From: an uncultured Nitrospiraceae bacterium
GTDB lineage: Bacteria > Nitrospirota > Thermodesulfovibrionia > Thermodesulfovibrionales > SM23-35
Assembly: GCA_937138415.1 (NCBI GenBank)
Contig: CAKZPA010000001.1
Location: 1-64,000, forward strand
DNA length: 64,000 nucleotides
Reading direction: 5' to 3'
This document shows positions 48,306 through 58,113 of this stretch, in pieces. A program made the position numbers and the translations under genes. The notes beneath the pieces are model-generated. The model saw nothing but the letters and a program-made list of their open reading frames with translations, did no database searches and had not been told where the DNA came from. Numbering within the stretch: position 1 is the first letter of the stretch; each line of letters opens with the position of its first letter.

Positions 48306-51300
48306 TTACCGTACGTCCGCGTGGTACCCCTGGAGCGACCTTACGTCACTCTGCTGCCGACGGAAGGCCTCGATACCCCTCACCGTAGCGACCGCAGCGG
48401 CCATCGTCGTGATGTAGGGTACTCTGTATTTAATAGCCGCCTGCCGTATATACGCATCTTCATGCTTGCTCAGTTTTCCGCTCGGCGTATTGATGACCAG
48501 GTGAATCTGCTTATTCTTGATGGCATCGACGACATTCGGCCTCCCCTCGTGTATCTTCTCGATAACGGCGGACTCGATACCGTTCTGACTCAATAACGCG
48601 TGGGTGCCTCGGGTAGCGACGATCCGGAATCCGAGCTGTGCGAACCTCCGTGCGACCGTCAACGCCTCGTTTTTATCCTTGTCGGCAACCGTCATGAGTA
48701 CCGTGCCGCGGAGCGGCAGCCGCTGCTGCGCCGCCTCGAGTGCTTTGTAGTACGCCCGTCCGAACGATGTATCCATCCCGAGCACTTCGCCTGTGGAACG
48801 CATCTCCGGTCCGAGGAGCGGATCCACTTCGGGAAACATGTTGAAGGGAAAGACGGCTTCCTTGACCCCGTAGTGCAGTATGGTCCGACGTCTCACCCCG
48901 ATCTCTTCGAGCGTTTTGCCGAGCATGATCTGCGTGGCGATCCAGGCGAGAGGTATGTTACAGACCTTGGAGACGATCGGGACCGTTCTCGACGCCCGCG
49001 GGTTGGCCTCGAGGACGTAGACCACATCGTTCGCAATGGCGTACTGCACATTGAGCAGTCCCACGACGCCCATGCCGACGGCGATCGCCCGCGTGTACTC
49101 ATACATCGTCTCGATGTGTTTCTCGGGAATACTGATCGGTGGGATCACACAGGCGGAGTCTCCCGAATGGACGCCTGCGAGCTCGATGTGCTCCATAACG
49201 GCAGGGACGAACGCTTCCCGTCCGTCGGCCACCGCATCGGCCTCCGCCTCGATCGCATTTTCGAGGAATTTATCGATCAAGATCGGTCGGTCCGGCGTCA
49301 CGCCGACGGCGGCCGCAATGTACCATTCGAGCATCTCCCGATCGTGGACGATCTCCATGCCGCGACCGCCGAGCACATAGGACGGCCTCACCATGAGAGG
49401 GAATCCGATTTTCTCCGCCACGGCGAGTGCCTCCTCGAAAGTGCTCGCCATGCCCGACTCGGGCATGGGAATGCCCATGTTCTTCATGACCTCTCGAAAG
49501 CGGCCACGGTCTTCCGCGAGGTCAATCGTGTCGACGGACGTGCCGAGTATGCGCACACCGGCATCAGCCAGTTCCCGCGCGATATTCAGCGGCGTCTGCC
49601 CCCCAAACTGCACGATGACGCCCTCGGGCTTCTCCTTCTCGTAGATCGCAAGCACGTCTTCGACGGTGATCGGCTCGAAGTAAAGTTTATGGGACGTATC
49701 ATAGTCCGTCGAAACCGTCTCGGGGTTGCAGTTCACCATGATCGACTCGTATCCCTCGTCCCGGATGGCGAAGGCCGCGTGCACACAGCAGTAATCGAAC
49801 TCTATGCCCTGGCCGATGCGATTCGGACCCCCGCCGAGGACCATGATCTTTCTGTTCGAACTGCAGGGAACGCGGTCGCTGACGTGGTACGACGAGTAGT
49901 AGTACGCGGCGTTGTCCACGCCGCTCACGGGCACGGAATCCCACCCGTGGGTCATCCCGAGAGCGATCCTCTTCTCGCGGATAGCCCGTTCCGGAACCTC
50001 GAGGAGTCGAGCGAGGTATCGGTCCGCGAAACCGTCCTTCTTCGCCTGGACGAGCAGCGCATCGGGCAAGTCCTTCCCCCGGTGCGCCAGGATCGCCTGT
50101 TCCAATTCGACAAGCTCTTTCATCTGCTGGATGAACCACGGTTTGATATGGGTCTTCTCGTAAAGCACGTCTATGCCCGCACCTTTCCGCAACGCCTCGT
50201 ACATCATGAATTGGCGCTCGCTCGTCGGCGTGCCGAGCATATCGAGGAGCTCCTGCAGGGACTTTTCGTGAAAATCTCTCGCGAATCCGAGGCCGTAACG
50301 ACCGATTTCCAGCGACCGGATCGCTTTCTGGAACGCTTCTTTATACGTCTTCCCGATGCTCATCACTTCGCCCACCGCGCGCATCTGCGTACCGAGACGG
50401 TCCTCCACCCCCTCGAATTTTTCGAAGGCCCACCGCGCGAACTTCACAACGACATAGTCTCCGGACGGGGTATATCTGTCGAGCGTGCCATCCCGCCAGT
50501 AAGGAATCTCATCGAGCGTGAGCCCGCCTGCGAGCAAGGCAGAAACGAACGCGATGGGAAAACCGGTCGCTTTGGAGGCAAGCGCGGAGGAGCGCGACGT
50601 CCTCGGGTTGATCTCGATCACGACGACCCGACCCGTTTTCGGATCATGGGCAAACTGAATATTCGTCCCGCCGATAACGCGAATGGCTTCGACAATGTCG
50701 TACGAGTACTTCTGGAGGCGTTCCTGAAGGGATGGAGCGATCGTCAGCATCGGAGCGGTGCAGAACGAATCGCCGGTGTGAATCCCCATGGCGTCGACGT
50801 TCTCGATGAAGCAGACCGTGATTCGTTGATTCTTCGCATCCCTCACCACCTCGAGCTCCAGTTCTTCCCACCCGAGCACCGATTCCTCGACGAGAATCTG
50901 CCCGATGAGGCTCGCCGATATCCCGCGACTCGCAATCGTTCTCAATTCCTCGACGTTGTAGACCAGCCCGCCACCGGTCCCTCCCAGCGTATACGCCGGT
51001 CTTATGACCACGGGATACCCGAGCCGCGATGCGATCGCCTCCGCCTCCTCGACGCTGAATGCCGGCTCGCTCCTCGGCATTTCTATCCCCAACTGCTCCA
51101 TCGTCTTCTTGAAGACGATGCGGTCCTCACCGCGTTCGATCGCATCCGCCTGCACACCGATGATTTTGACGCCGTGCCGCTCAAGAAAACCGCTCCGCGC
51201 GAGCTCGGACGATAGATTCAAACCCGTCTGCCCACCAAGGTTCGGCAGGAGCGCGCCGGGTTTCTCCTTTTCGATAATTTTTTGCACGTACTCCACAGTA

Positions 51301-51506
51301 AGCGGTTCGAGGTACGTCACGTCCGCCATGCCGGGATCCGTCATGATCGTTGCGGGATTCGAATTGACGAGCACGATCTCGTATCCGAGCTTCCTGAGGG
51401 CCTTACACGCCTGCGTGCCGGAGTAGTCGAACTCGCAGGCCTGACCGATCACGATCGGGCCCGATCCGATAATCATTACCTTCGCGATATCTTCTCTCCT
51501 CGGCAT
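48306..51506 (-). CDS. carB: carbamoyl-phosphate synthase large subunit
   Basis: 1066 aa; KVMIIGSGPIVIGQACEFDYSGTQACKAL; second half PNRIGQGIEFDYCCVHAAFAI. Confidence 0.98.
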   Translation of the reverse strand: MPRREDIAKVMIIGSGPIVIGQACEFDYSGTQACKALRKLGYEIVLVNSNPATIMTDPGMADVTYLEPLTVEYVQKIIEKEKPGALLPNLGGQTGLNLSSELARSGFLERHGVKIIGVQADAIERGEDRIVFKKTMEQLGIEMPRSEPAFSVEEAEAIASRLGYPVVIRPAYTLGGTGGGLVYNVEELRTIASRGISASLIGQILVEESVLGWEELELEVVRDAKNQRITVCFIENVDAMGIHTGDSFCTAPMLTIAPSLQERLQKYSYDIVEAIRVIGGTNIQFAHDPKTGRVVVIEINPRTSRSSALASKATGFPIAFVSALLAGGLTLDEIPYWRDGTLDRYTPSGDYVVVKFARWAFEKFEGVEDRLGTQMRAVGEVMSIGKTYKEAFQKAIRSLEIGRYGLGFARDFHEKSLQELLDMLGTPTSERQFMMYEALRKGAGIDVLYEKTHIKPWFIQQMKELVELEQAILAHRGKDLPDALLVQAKKDGFADRYLARLLEVPERAIREKRIALGMTHGWDSVPVSGVDNAAYYYSSYHVSDRVPCSSNRKIMVLGGGPNRIGQGIEFDYCCVHAAFAIRDEGYESIMVNCNPETVSTDYDTSHKLYFEPITVEDVLAIYEKEKPEGVIVQFGGQTPLNIARELADAGVRILGTSVDTIDLAEDRGRFREVMKNMGIPMPESGMASTFEEALAVAEKIGFPLMVRPSYVLGGRGMEIVHDREMLEWYIAAAVGVTPDRPILIDKFLENAIEAEADAVADGREAFVPAVMEHIELAGVHSGDSACVIPPISIPEKHIETMYEYTRAIAVGMGVVGLLNVQYAIANDVVYVLEANPRASRTVPIVSKVCNIPLAWIATQIMLGKTLEEIGVRRRTILHYGVKEAVFPFNMFPEVDPLLGPEMRSTGEVLGMDTSFGRAYYKALEAAQQRLPLRGTVLMTVADKDKNEALTVARRFAQLGFRIVATRGTHALLSQNGIESAVIEKIHEGRPNVVDAIKNKQIHLVINTPSGKLSKHEDAYIRQAAIKYRVPYITTMAAAVATVRGIEAFRRQQSDVRSLQGYHADVR

Positions 51507-52010
51507 ACCATGTCACCTTTCTAGTTCTTGATGAATCCATACTGAAAAAGTGAGAGCAAATCTTTACAAATACTTAGGTTCGAGCCCTGAGTATATCGGA
51601 TAGGAAAAAAGCGAGTCAAGGTATTAACGTGCATGGCAGGGACACTCGTCACGTGCGCTCAGCGGCACGCAATGGTCGAGCACGGGTATAATGAACATTA
51701 CGAAAAAAAAACGGTGGAGGCATGGACAGAATTCCCGAAAATGATACCGCCGCAGCACGAACAGCCGAGACAGACTGTATCCATCTCGAGCGAAGGATCG
51801 TTCAGAGGGTGAGCAGAGGGGTACCGTTCGACAAGCGGCCAGATCTAAACCTGTGGATTTGCCACTTGCCACTTCCCTCGCGCTCTCTCCTGCAGTGCCC
51901 TGTCGTGGTGAGAAAGGTGCCCTGCCTCCACGGTGGGCCGTACGGCAGGAATTGATACCCTGCGCCCGATGGGAAGATACTTACCATAGTGGGAAGAACT
52001 CCCGGTGGAT

Positions 52011-53531
52011 CTACGAAGACTGTTTCCTGCGGGCTTCGAGTTTGTTCAATGCGTTGATGAACGCTTTCGCAGCCGCAACGATAATATCCGTGTCGGCACC
52101 GTGACCGCGCACCGTTCGGTCGTCCTCCTCGAGAGAAATCACCACTTCACCCATTGCGTCCGTCCCGCCCGTGATACCCTTGACCTCGAACTTGAGGAGT
52201 TTGCTTCGGGTACCGGTGAGCGAGACAATCGCTTTGTACGTGGCGTCCACCGGCCCATCGCCGTATTCAATTTTATCGAGGACCGCGTCACCCACCGTCA
52301 GCTTCACCGCGGCGGTCGGTTTCTGATTGAGGCCACTGATGATGTGGAGGTCGGCAAGACGGAAGTATTCCGGCACTTTCGCGACCCCTTCTGAAATCAA
52401 TGCTTCGACATCCTCGTCGAAGATTTCCTTCTTCTGGTCCGCGAGTCGCTTGAATTTTTCGAACGCTCTGTTCAGCTCTTCATCGTTCAACACATATCCC
52501 AGCTCCTTCAGCCTCGTCTTGAACGCGTGTCTTCCCGAGTGCTTGCCGAGAACGAGCTTCGCCGAGCGGAGGCCGATGCTCTCAGGCCTGATGATTTCAT
52601 ACGTCGACTTCTCCTTGAGCAACCCGTCCTGGTGAATTCCCGATTCGTGGGCGAACGCGTTCGCCCCGACGATCGCCTTATTGGGCTGCACGGAGATGCC
52701 CGTTATCTTCGTCACGAGCTTGCTCGTCCGCATGATTTCTTCGGTGCGGATTTTCGTGTCGGCCCGGAACACGTCGCGCCTCGTCCTCAATGCCATGACG
52801 ACCTCTTCCATCGAACAATTTCCTGCACGCTCGCCGATCCCGTTCACCGTGCATTCGATCTGTCCCGCACCGTTCAGAACCGCCGCGAGCGAATTTGCCG
52901 TCGCCAACCCGAGGTCATTGTGGCAGTGCACCGCGATCACCGCCTTCTGGATATTCGGAACCTTTTCGAACAGCGTCTTGATGAGATAGCCGAACTCCGA
53001 CGGAACGGCGTACCCGACGGTATCGGGAATGTTCACGGTTGACGCCCCTGCTTCAATGACCGCTTCGACAACCTCACAGAGAAAAGCGATATCCGTTCGC
53101 GTCGCGTCCATCGGCGAAAACTCCACGTCATCCACATAGCTCCTCGCCAGACGCACCATCTCGACCGATCTCCTGAGGGCCTCTTCCCTCGTCACGCGGA
53201 ACTGGTGTTTCAGGTGTATGTCCGAAGTCGAGTGGAACGTGTGAATTCTCTTCCGGGGCGCATCCCTGAGCGCCTCCCACGCCCTCGTGATGTCCTCCTC
53301 GCGGGCGCGCGCCAAACTGCAGATTATAGGCCCCTCGACTTCGCCGCCGATCGTCCTGATCGCCTCGAAATCCCCCGGTGAACTGAACGCGAAGCCCGCT
53401 TCGATCACGTCAACGCCGAGCTTCGCGAGCTGCTTCGCCAGCGCGAGTTTCTCCTGCACGTTCATGGACGCTCCGGGAGACTGCTCGCCGTCACGGAGGG
53501 TCGTGTCGAATATCCTGATTGTCCTCATCAT
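52011..53531 (-). CDS. leuA: 2-isopropylmalate synthase
   Basis: IFDTTLRDGEQSPGASM; NIPDTVGYAVPSEFG; HCHNDLGLATANSL; GANAFAHESGIHQDG. Confidence 0.95.
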   Translation of the reverse strand: MMRTIRIFDTTLRDGEQSPGASMNVQEKLALAKQLAKLGVDVIEAGFAFSSPGDFEAIRTIGGEVEGPIICSLARAREEDITRAWEALRDAPRKRIHTFHSTSDIHLKHQFRVTREEALRRSVEMVRLARSYVDDVEFSPMDATRTDIAFLCEVVEAVIEAGASTVNIPDTVGYAVPSEFGYLIKTLFEKVPNIQKAVIAVHCHNDLGLATANSLAAVLNGAGQIECTVNGIGERAGNCSMEEVVMALRTRRDVFRADTKIRTEEIMRTSKLVTKITGISVQPNKAIVGANAFAHESGIHQDGLLKEKSTYEIIRPESIGLRSAKLVLGKHSGRHAFKTRLKELGYVLNDEELNRAFEKFKRLADQKKEIFDEDVEALISEGVAKVPEYFRLADLHIISGLNQKPTAAVKLTVGDAVLDKIEYGDGPVDATYKAIVSLTGTRSKLLKFEVKGITGGTDAMGEVVISLEEDDRTVRGHGADTDIIVAAAKAFINALNKLEARRKQSS

Positions 53532-54256
53532 CTCGTCTCGCCTTTCCTTTCGCTCTTCCTCTTTCGCATATAGAGAATGACGTTCTCAATTATACCCCCA
53601 GCGAGGTAAATCATTGCAAACAGGAAGAGAGAAACCGGCGGATGCATGATAACGATCATGAGGATGATCACGAACGCGACGAGTATCCAGAACGGCTTGC
53701 GCTTCCGGAAATCGATTTCTTTCGCCCCGTGGAAACGAAGCGTACTGACCATGAGAAAGGCGAGCAGAACCGTCAGCCCGAGGATACCGTAATTTTTACC
53801 GGGGAGCGATTCCCACATCTCGTGGTAAAAGAGCACGAGACTCGCGACGATCGCCGCGGCAGCCGGGATGGGCATGCCCGTGAACGCCTTCGATTCGGTG
53901 GAGCCCATCTGCACGTTGTAGCGCGCAAGCCTGAGCGCACCGCACGCGAGAAACCAGAACGCCGCAACCCACCCGACCCGGCCGAAAGGGATCAGCGCCC
54001 ACTTGTAGAGCAAAACAGACGGCGCCACGCCAAACGCGACGAGATCGGACAACGAGTCCAGCTCGATGCCGAACCGTGTGGTGCTGTGCGTGAGCCTGGC
54101 AACCCATCCATCGAGGCCGTCGAAAATGATCGCGAAGAGGATGCTCCACGATGCGTGAAGATAGTTGCCTTTCAGAGAAGCGAGGATCGAATAGAACCCG
54201 AGGAGCATTCCGCACAGCGTGAGGGTATTGGGAAGGAGATATATGCCTTTTTTCAT
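53528..54256 (-). CDS. pssA: CDP-diacylglycerol-serine O-phosphatidyltransferase
   Basis: CDP-alcohol phosphotransferase motif DGLDGWVARLTHSTTRFGIELDSLSDLVAFGVAPS. Confidence 0.93.
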   Translation of the reverse strand: MKKGIYLLPNTLTLCGMLLGFYSILASLKGNYLHASWSILFAIIFDGLDGWVARLTHSTTRFGIELDSLSDLVAFGVAPSVLLYKWALIPFGRVGWVAAFWFLACGALRLARYNVQMGSTESKAFTGMPIPAAAAIVASLVLFYHEMWESLPGKNYGILGLTVLLAFLMVSTLRFHGAKEIDFRKRKPFWILVAFVIILMIVIMHPPVSLFLFAMIYLAGGIIENVILYMRKRKSERKGETR

Positions 54257-54347
54257 TCTGTCATTATAATAGAATCATTCGTCCTTTTTCGTGAGCGGTA
54301 CCGTTCATTCTGCACGAAGGAGGGAGATCGCTCATGATTCCACGGAA

Positions 54348-54726
54348 ATGCGCGGAAAATATGTCGTGACTGAGCCCACTTCACAGAGAGAAGAAGAGAG
54401 CCAGGCACGGATCTGGGGATGCTCTGTCATCTCACCGCGCTCCTCGGGCTCGCCGGCATCCCGTTCGGGAACATCATCGGACCCCTCATTATTTGGCTTT
54501 TTAAGAGAAAGACGTATGACCTCTTAACCTGCAGGGGAAAGAATCTTTGAATTTTCAGATGACGATCCTCGTCCTCTTCGCGGCGCTCATGATCTCCGTG
54601 AGGATCGGCATGATGATTATTTTCGTCCTTGCCGCTCTCAACGCGATCCTCGTCGTCCTCGCCTCGGTCCAGTCCTATCGGGGCATACCATTCCACTACC
54701 CGTTCCAGATATGGTTCCTCAAATAA
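54348..54726 (+). pseudogene. DUF4870/Tic20-like membrane protein with two frameshifts
   Basis: SQREEESQARIWG | MLCHLTALLGLAGIPFGNIIGPLIIWLFKRKTYDLL | QGKESLNFQMTILVLFAALMISVRIG across two frames with shifts near 54415-54419 and 54525-54533. Confidence 0.75.
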
Positions 54727-54774
54727 GCCGTCGCTTCTCGAAAGAGGACGAGATCGCTCCCGCCCTCATCGTGT

Positions 54775-55587
54775 TCACAAAGACGACAGCACCGGTCGAT
54801 CTCCCCAGCAAGCGATACCGTGACGCGCCCCCGCACGCCGTCCGACGGAATCGCCGAATGCCGTCTCATCAAACGCCATTTCCGTGTTCCAGACCTTCCA
54901 CACGTTCCCGACAAGATTTATTCCCGGTTTCAGGGTCATCTTCCTGGGTTTCCACCCCGACGGAGTCGCCTCCGTCCTTTTGCTCTTGCGCACGAGCTGG
55001 AACGCCTGAACTTGCCTGAGGGATTCGCTGACATTCCGTCCGACCGGTGGGGTGAGGATCTCGGAGCCCTGGATAATTCCGTCCGGGTCGATAATGAACC
55101 TCCCCCTCGTCTCTACGCCCGTGTTCTCATCGTAGACGCCATAGAGGGTCCCCACTTTGCCACCCGCATCCGACAACATCGGAAATGGGACACCGCCTTT
55201 CACCATCTTCGACAACTCGTGGTCGTTCCACATCTTGTGAACGAACACGCTGTCGATACTCATGGACAAGATCTCCACTCCCAGTTTCTTGAATTCGGGA
55301 TACCTCTCGGCAACTGCCGAGAGCTCGGTCGCTCAAACAAAGGTAAAATCCCCGGGGTAGAAACAGAGGAGTATCCATTACCCAAAATATTCCGACAACT
55401 GCACATTCACGAACTTTCCCCGATAGTATGCCGGCGCGCTGAAATCCGGCGCTTTTCTCCCGATGAGAATCATGCGTTCTCCCTCCTTTTTGACAAGTTG
55501 TTCGCCTTCCGGTTTTTTCTCTTCCGACGTTTCGCCGATCACGCCACCTGTCGGCCGTGCGCACCCTGGCTTGAACTCTTGCGGCAT
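54775..55587 (-). pseudogene. selenocysteine-type peroxiredoxin, interrupted by an in-frame TAA
   Basis: MPQEFKP...IGRKAPDFSAPAYYRGKFVNVQLSEYFG*WILLCFYPGDFTFV(TGA)ATELSAVAERYPEFKKLGVEILSMSIDSVFVHKMWNDHEL... one continuous frame; TAA 55378-55380, TGA 55333-55335. Confidence 0.85.
55304..55323 (-). promoter_or_regulatory. bacterial SECIS-like stem-loop in the peroxiredoxin gene
   Basis: minus strand CUCUCGGC-AGUU-GCCGAGAG perfect 8-bp stem; loop begins 18 nt after UGA with G at loop position 2. Confidence 0.7.
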
Positions 55588-55816
55588 ACGCCCTCCTTTC
55601 GATGCTATAGAGTGTGTGCCTGCATCGTCCTCACGTGTGCAACAATGGTCTCGGCCCCGCCGAGCTCGCTGCACGATCAGACGTCCCTTTCGACGCAAAC
55701 GACCGCTCAGACCATTTCGTGGCCAACTTCCCCCGGCGAAGATGTGCTCCCCGGCCATCGCGGGGCAGATCGAACTGCGCGGTTGTGGGTGATCGGAGGA
55801 AGAAGAGACGTCCTTC

Positions 55817-56458
55817 TCAAAAAGAGGGGTTCACGACGGAGAAATCCTCCCGCTCCCCCCCGGCAATCCGCACGATCCTCCCGTGCACTTCGAGTCTGCC
55901 TTCCGAGAAGAGCCTGATCGCTTCCGGATAAATTTTATGCTCGAGCTTCAGTATCCTCTCTGACAATGTCTCCTCGGTATCGTCATGATACACCGGCACA
56001 GCCGCCTGAATGATGATGGGTCCGGTATCCATGCCTTCGTCGACGAAGTGGACCGTACAGCCAGAGATCTTCACGCCGTAGTCCACTGCCTGCTTTTGGC
56101 CATGCAGCCCGGGAAACGCTGGCAACAGCGCCGGATGGATATTCATGATTCTGTTCGGGAACGCAGCGATGAGGGGTCTCCCCACAATGCGCATGAATCC
56201 CGCCAAAACGACGAGTTCTGTCCGCCGATCCCGCAACTCCGCGGCGATCCGATCGTAGAATGCCTCCCGCGAGGCGAAGTCTGCAGGGTTCAGAACGATA
56301 TGGGGAATGCCGTATTTGCAAGCCCGCTCGATCGCAAAGGCTCGCGGATTGTCGGTGATGAGAACGACGATCTTCGCGGAGAGTTTCCCCTCCCGGATCG
56401 CATCGATGATCGCCTGGAAATTCGACCCTCTGCCCGACGCGAGGACGCCGATATTCAT
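55817..56458 (-). CDS. purN: phosphoribosylglycinamide formyltransferase
   Basis: NIGVLASGRGSNFQAIIDAI; LAGFMRIVG; IMNIHPALLPAFPG; GCTVHFVDEGMDTGPII. Confidence 0.96.
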   Translation of the reverse strand: MNIGVLASGRGSNFQAIIDAIREGKLSAKIVVLITDNPRAFAIERACKYGIPHIVLNPADFASREAFYDRIAAELRDRRTELVVLAGFMRIVGRPLIAAFPNRIMNIHPALLPAFPGLHGQKQAVDYGVKISGCTVHFVDEGMDTGPIIIQAAVPVYHDDTEETLSERILKLEHKIYPEAIRLFSEGRLEVHGRIVRIAGGEREDFSVVNPSF

Positions 56459-56475
56459 GATCGCGACCGCCCCGC

Positions 56476-57528
56476 CTACAGTCTCACCTCGATCCGAGCC
56501 CGCTCGCGAAGACCCTTCATATAGCTCCTGTACTTCTCCGCGAACGCCTCTTCTTCGAGCCGTGCCCGGATCGATGACCTCTGTTCTTCGCTCGTCTTCG
56601 TGGCAACCCTCTCCTCGAGTTTCACGATATGCAGTCCGCGATCGGTCCAGAAAGGCATACTCACATCGCCGACGTTCATATGTGTCAGCACGTCGACGAA
56701 TTCTTTCGCCAAGTGGCTCTTTTTGACAAAGCCGAGATCGCTCCCGATCTTCGACGCGGGGTCGTCGGAAAATTCCCAGCTGAGCGCGGTAAAATCCTCG
56801 CCGCCCTGCAGCCTCTTCACGATGCGCCTCGCCTTTTCTTCGAGTTCTTGTCTCGCTCCTTCGTCCGCAGGCTTTTTGAAAAATATCTGGCGTAACCTGA
56901 ACTCTTCTTCTCCACCGGCTCTGCCCTGCGCCTGGAGGGCGCTCGTGACAGACTCCTCGGGAACGATAATCTTGTTTCTGATCTGCTGGGCGACAAACTG
57001 GCTGAGCAATATCTGATCGGCAAGCCTTTTTTTGTACTCGTCAAACGTGAGCCCTTCTCTCTGGAGGGATTCGCGAAGCATGCCATCGGTCAATTCGTAT
57101 TTCCTCTTGATTTTTTCGATCGCCTCGGTCACTTCCTCGTCACGCACCTGCAGTCCGAGCCTCTTCGCCTCCTGTATCTGAAGCTTCATGTCGATGAGTT
57201 TTTCGAGAAACACTGCCTCGTTACTCTTGAAAACTCTCATTCGCTCTTCATCCGGCAGGGCTTTCAGTTCTTCCGACGCCTCGGACTGCATGACACCGTA
57301 CAGTTCGCTCCACGTGATCACTTCATTGTTCACGACAGCCACAACCCGATCGAGCAAAATAGCCGCACGGAGCGTCGAGCACGGGCACAAGCACGTGACG
57401 ATGAGCACTGCTCCAAACGTCCGCATAGGCACCGACCGCCAAGCGAGGGTCCCGCGCACCCTGCCGAGGATTCTTTTCCCGGCACGATAAAAAATGTTGA
57501 TGAGATGATATGTCCGGTTGTTTTTCAT
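56476..57528 (-). CDS. surA: SurA-like periplasmic chaperone/PPIase
   Basis: LDRVVAVVNNEVITWSEL SurA_N; parvulin domain LRQIFFKKPAD...SDLGFVKKSHLAKEFVDVL. Confidence 0.87.
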   Translation of the reverse strand: MKNNRTYHLINIFYRAGKRILGRVRGTLAWRSVPMRTFGAVLIVTCLCPCSTLRAAILLDRVVAVVNNEVITWSELYGVMQSEASEELKALPDEERMRVFKSNEAVFLEKLIDMKLQIQEAKRLGLQVRDEEVTEAIEKIKRKYELTDGMLRESLQREGLTFDEYKKRLADQILLSQFVAQQIRNKIIVPEESVTSALQAQGRAGGEEEFRLRQIFFKKPADEGARQELEEKARRIVKRLQGGEDFTALSWEFSDDPASKIGSDLGFVKKSHLAKEFVDVLTHMNVGDVSMPFWTDRGLHIVKLEERVATKTSEEQRSSIRARLEEEAFAEKYRSYMKGLRERARIEVRL

Positions 57529-57651
57529 GACAAGGTATTCTACTATACACGTAGCCTGCGGTCACAAGTGTCTTCGGGATGCGTTGCTCCTCTCTACCCC
57601 AGAATTTGGGAGCAGTATCCGGGCGCGTTGAGATGTAGCTGAGAACGTACG

Positions 57652-58113
57652 ATGGAAAAAACCCTCCAAGCTTTGGTTGACGAATGCCGGGACACTCGCG
57701 GAAATATCGTTTCTCTCCTTCGCCGTGTCGAGGATCACTTCGGCTTCATCCCTGAGGACGCGGTCTATTGGTTGTCGCGCGCGCTCGACATTCCCGCGAG
57801 CCGATTCTTCGGTGTCGCGACGTTCTATTCTCAGTTTCATCTTAAACCGAGAGGCAGGCACACGATTCGCATCTGTCGCGGCACTGCGTGCCACGTGAAG
57901 GGCTCCGAAAAACTGATCTCGCGGGTTCTCATGGAACTCGATATCCCCCCCGACGACGATACGACCCCGGATCTGACGTTCACGATCGAGAAAATCAACT
58001 GCGTCGGCGCCTGCGGCATCGCCCCGGTTGCTGTTCTCGACGATGAGATTGTCGGCAACGCAACGCTCCACACCGTACTCAACGGCATCAGGGAGCTCAA
58101 GAAGAGATCGTAA
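57652..58113 (+). CDS. NuoE-like 2Fe-2S subunit of NAD-linked formate dehydrogenase
   Basis: HFGFIPEDAVYWLSRALDIPASRFFGVATFYSQF; CRGTACHVKGS; INCVGACGIAPVAVLDDEI. Confidence 0.92.
   Translation: MEKTLQALVDECRDTRGNIVSLLRRVEDHFGFIPEDAVYWLSRALDIPASRFFGVATFYSQFHLKPRGRHTIRICRGTACHVKGSEKLISRVLMELDIPPDDDTTPDLTFTIEKINCVGACGIAPVAVLDDEIVGNATLHTVLNGIRELKKRS

Noticed and set aside
48600-51215. 871-aa plus-strand ORF opposite carB
   Set aside because: Antisense shadow ORF in GC-rich sequence; carB on the minus strand is full length and unambiguous.
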